From an uncultured Acetatifactor sp. (lineage in GTDB: Bacteria; Bacillota; Clostridia; Lachnospirales; Lachnospiraceae), in NCBI GenBank assembly GCA_910577035.1, contig CAJTKW010000010.1, positions 20,436 through 84,435 on the forward strand: a stretch of 64,000 nucleotides of DNA. The letters run 5' to 3'. A model generated the notes under the pieces. The model did not search any database. It saw nothing but the letters and a program-made list of their open reading frames with translations, and had not been told where the DNA came from. A program made the position numbers and the translations under genes. This document shows, in pieces, positions 62,308-64,000 of the stretch; positions within the stretch are counted from its first letter, which is position 1; each line of letters starts with the position of its first letter.

Positions 62308-63111
62308 CTACCCGCCTTGTACCACTGCCCTTTTTTCGCCTCCGGCGCACAGCAGCCTTCCTGCGGCCACCAGAATAACCAGCCACAGGGCCTGCAGAAT
62401 CATTGCACGGATCATTGCGGCTCCGGCCAGATCCCCGCCGTAAATACGGAAGGGGACGTTTCCCATGGAAGCCCAGGGATTCAGCTCCAGGATGCGCTCC
62501 ACCTTTTCCGGGAAGAAGGGCAGCGGAATTACCTGGCCTGCCAGGAATTCCGACAGGGAGGCAAACAAAATGCGCATACCGTCTCCCGAGATGGTATAAA
62601 GGCAGCTTCCGTATACCAGCATATTCAATGCTACCATCACCAGCAGGCCCATGGCCAGTGAGATCAGAAAGCACAGAAAGGCCGGGAGAGAAACGGGAAG
62701 CCTCAGCCCGTATCCTTCGGGCAGAAAAACTGCTACCGCCAGGATCGGTACGCATCGAAGGATTGCCTTGGACATGCGGTTAGCCACGCTTCTGGCAAAC
62801 CACATATCATAGATCCGAATGGGCCGGCACAGCTCATAGGCAAGGTTTCCGTTATTTATGGTATCCAGAATCTCCCCCTCGAACATCCATGCCCCGAAAA
62901 ACACAAGAAGGGCCTGCTGCAGCCACACATAAGCCGCAGTGGCTTCCATGGTCATGGGATAAGCCGAAGGATCGGCCTTGTAAAAAGCATGAAACACCAT
63001 AATTTCCATAAAGCCCCAGAAAAACTGGGTGACCATTCCCGCCAGGGCAGCGGTTCTGTACTGAAGCCCTGTGACAAGGCGCAATCGGAAGAAAGATAAG
63101 TATTTTTTCAT
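62308..63111 (-). CDS. ABC-2 type permease subunit (PF06182-like)
   Basis: 267 residues from ATG 63111, after AGGAGGG at eight bases; longer upstream reading has no SD. Six predicted helices; YRTAALAGMVTQFFWGFMEIMVF and GEILDTINNGNLAYELCRPI are the family-like loops. It starts 13 bases after the ATPase gene. Confidence 0.88.
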   Translation of the reverse strand: MKKYLSFFRLRLVTGLQYRTAALAGMVTQFFWGFMEIMVFHAFYKADPSAYPMTMEATAAYVWLQQALLVFFGAWMFEGEILDTINNGNLAYELCRPIRIYDMWFARSVANRMSKAILRCVPILAVAVFLPEGYGLRLPVSLPAFLCFLISLAMGLLVMVALNMLVYGSCLYTISGDGMRILFASLSEFLAGQVIPLPFFPEKVERILELNPWASMGNVPFRIYGGDLAGAAMIRAMILQALWLVILVAAGRLLCAGGEKRAVVQGG

Positions 63112-63124
63112 TTGCACCGCCCTC

Positions 63125-63982
63125 CTAAATTTCGTAAGTGCGGTACAGCTCCGCCAGCGTTTCGTCCATGTTTTCCCCGCCGTGGCGGATGTCCTCCAGG
63201 GTGCCGTCCATGAGGATCTGCCCCTTGCCAATGAGGAGGATGCGGCTGGCAAGGGCTTCAATATCCTGCATGTCATGGGTAGTGAGGATTACCGTGGTGC
63301 CGTGCTTTTGATTCAGCTGCTTTACAAAGTCCCTCACTGCCAGCTTTGACACGGCGTCAAGGCCGATGGTGGGCTCGTCCAGAAAGAGAATCTTCGGGCT
63401 GTGGAGCAGGGATGCCGCAATCTCACAGCGCATCCGCTGTCCCAGAGACAGCTGCCTGGTAGGTGTTCTCAGCAGTTCTCCCAGATTCAGAAGCTCTGTC
63501 AGTTCTTCCAGATTGTTTCGATATACGGGTTTGGAAATGGAGTAAATATCCTTCAGAAGCTCAAAAGAATCAATGACCGGAACATCCCACCACAGCTGTG
63601 AACGCTGTCCGAAGACTACGCCGATGCGCCTGACATGCTCGATCCGGCTGCAGCGGCCCTGCTTTGTGAGTGGCTTTCTTCCCGGCAGCCGTTTCCCCTG
63701 GGGCCGTTCGCCGCCGGAATTCCAGAGCAGCCTGCCGTCCACCGTCACCTGGCCGCTGTCGGGTGTCAATATTCCGCTTAAAATTTTGATGGTAGAGCTT
63801 TTCCCCGCTCCGTTGGGGCCGATATAGCCCACCATCTCACCGTCCTGAATGGTAAAGCTGACATTTTTCAGGGCATGGATCTCTTCGTATTCTCTGTGAA
63901 AGAGTGCCCTGCAGGCCTCGGCAAGGCCGGCGTTTCTTTTTGCGATTCGATACGACTTGCACACGTTTTCCATCGTAATCAT
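63125..63982 (-). CDS. ABC-2 exporter ATP-binding protein
   Basis: 285 residues; ATG 63982 follows AGGAGG. Walker A is GPNGAGKSS, signature LSLGQR, Walker B ILFLDEPTIGLD and H-loop TTHDMQD. Between strand VDGRLLW and the RRIGVVFGQRSQLWW segment there is a basic insertion of about 25 residues (RPQGKRLPGRKPLTKQGR) that relatives usually lack. It heads a three-gene exporter operon on the minus strand. Confidence 0.92.
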   Translation of the reverse strand: MITMENVCKSYRIAKRNAGLAEACRALFHREYEEIHALKNVSFTIQDGEMVGYIGPNGAGKSSTIKILSGILTPDSGQVTVDGRLLWNSGGERPQGKRLPGRKPLTKQGRCSRIEHVRRIGVVFGQRSQLWWDVPVIDSFELLKDIYSISKPVYRNNLEELTELLNLGELLRTPTRQLSLGQRMRCEIAASLLHSPKILFLDEPTIGLDAVSKLAVRDFVKQLNQKHGTTVILTTHDMQDIEALASRILLIGKGQILMDGTLEDIRHGGENMDETLAELYRTYEI

Positions 63983-64000
63983 ACTGCTTCCTCCTGGTAG

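Overview
The window looks like chromosomal DNA of an anaerobic gut clostridium, most likely of the Lachnospiraceae. The evidence is near-universal AGGAGG-type ribosome binding sites, circularly permuted GH3 glycosidases, a VanW/PurM-like gene pair, a class II galT, and a SpeD-SpeA-SpeE / carboxynorspermidine / agmatine deiminase polyamine gene set. No rRNA, tRNA, insertion sequence, prophage or CRISPR array was seen. About fifty protein genes are supported. Several are given a different start from the longest open frame because a Shine-Dalgarno (SD) site decides it.

Layout. 1-2.6 kb: a heterodimeric ABC exporter pair, the first gene cut by the window edge. 2.7-8.5 kb: a small unknown protein, a DUF3829-like lipoprotein, a GntR/ABC/two-membrane-protein module, and a lipoprotein. 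8.5-9.9 kb: an AT-rich patch with a secreted C39-like cysteine peptidase and a 0.5 kb gene-free spacer. 9.9-26 kb: a carbohydrate region with a polytopic membrane protein, an acyltransferase, two permuted GH3 enzymes, a Nudix hydrolase, a 5'-nucleotidase, an aldo/keto reductase, an AraC regulator, galK and galT. 26-32 kb: a membrane protein, a 34-residue membrane peptide gene, VanW, a PurM-like protein, Lrp, an aminotransferase, trmL and an MBL hydrolase. 32.5-34.3 kb: an AT-rich patch with a solitary AAA ATPase. 34.3-37 kb: a PadR/HAAS/DUF4097 envelope module.

37.0-58 kb is the most interesting part. It starts with an elaborately folded non-coding RNA with its own promoter and terminator. 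Then come speD, speA, speE, a NagZ-like GH3, a membrane protein and carboxynorspermidine dehydrogenase. A block of about 8 kb follows (GH88 hydrolase, lipoprotein serpin, response regulator, two hybrid histidine kinases), and then nspC, an AraC regulator, a second candidate structured RNA, a GNAT enzyme, aguA and aguB. Together the enzymes give arginine to agmatine to N-carbamoylputrescine to putrescine, and then two separate routes to spermidine: SpeD/SpeE with decarboxylated SAM, and carboxy(nor)spermidine dehydrogenase/NspC. nspC begins inside the 3' end of the second kinase gene, so signalling and polyamine synthesis look transcriptionally joined.

58-64 kb (minus strand): a three-gene ABC-2 exporter, a heparinase II/III-like protein and a duplicated CmpB-type membrane protein. 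Three proteins in the window (the 9.9 kb membrane protein, the acyltransferase and the serpin) carry short in-frame tandem DNA repeats, and several enzymes carry hydrophilic loop insertions.
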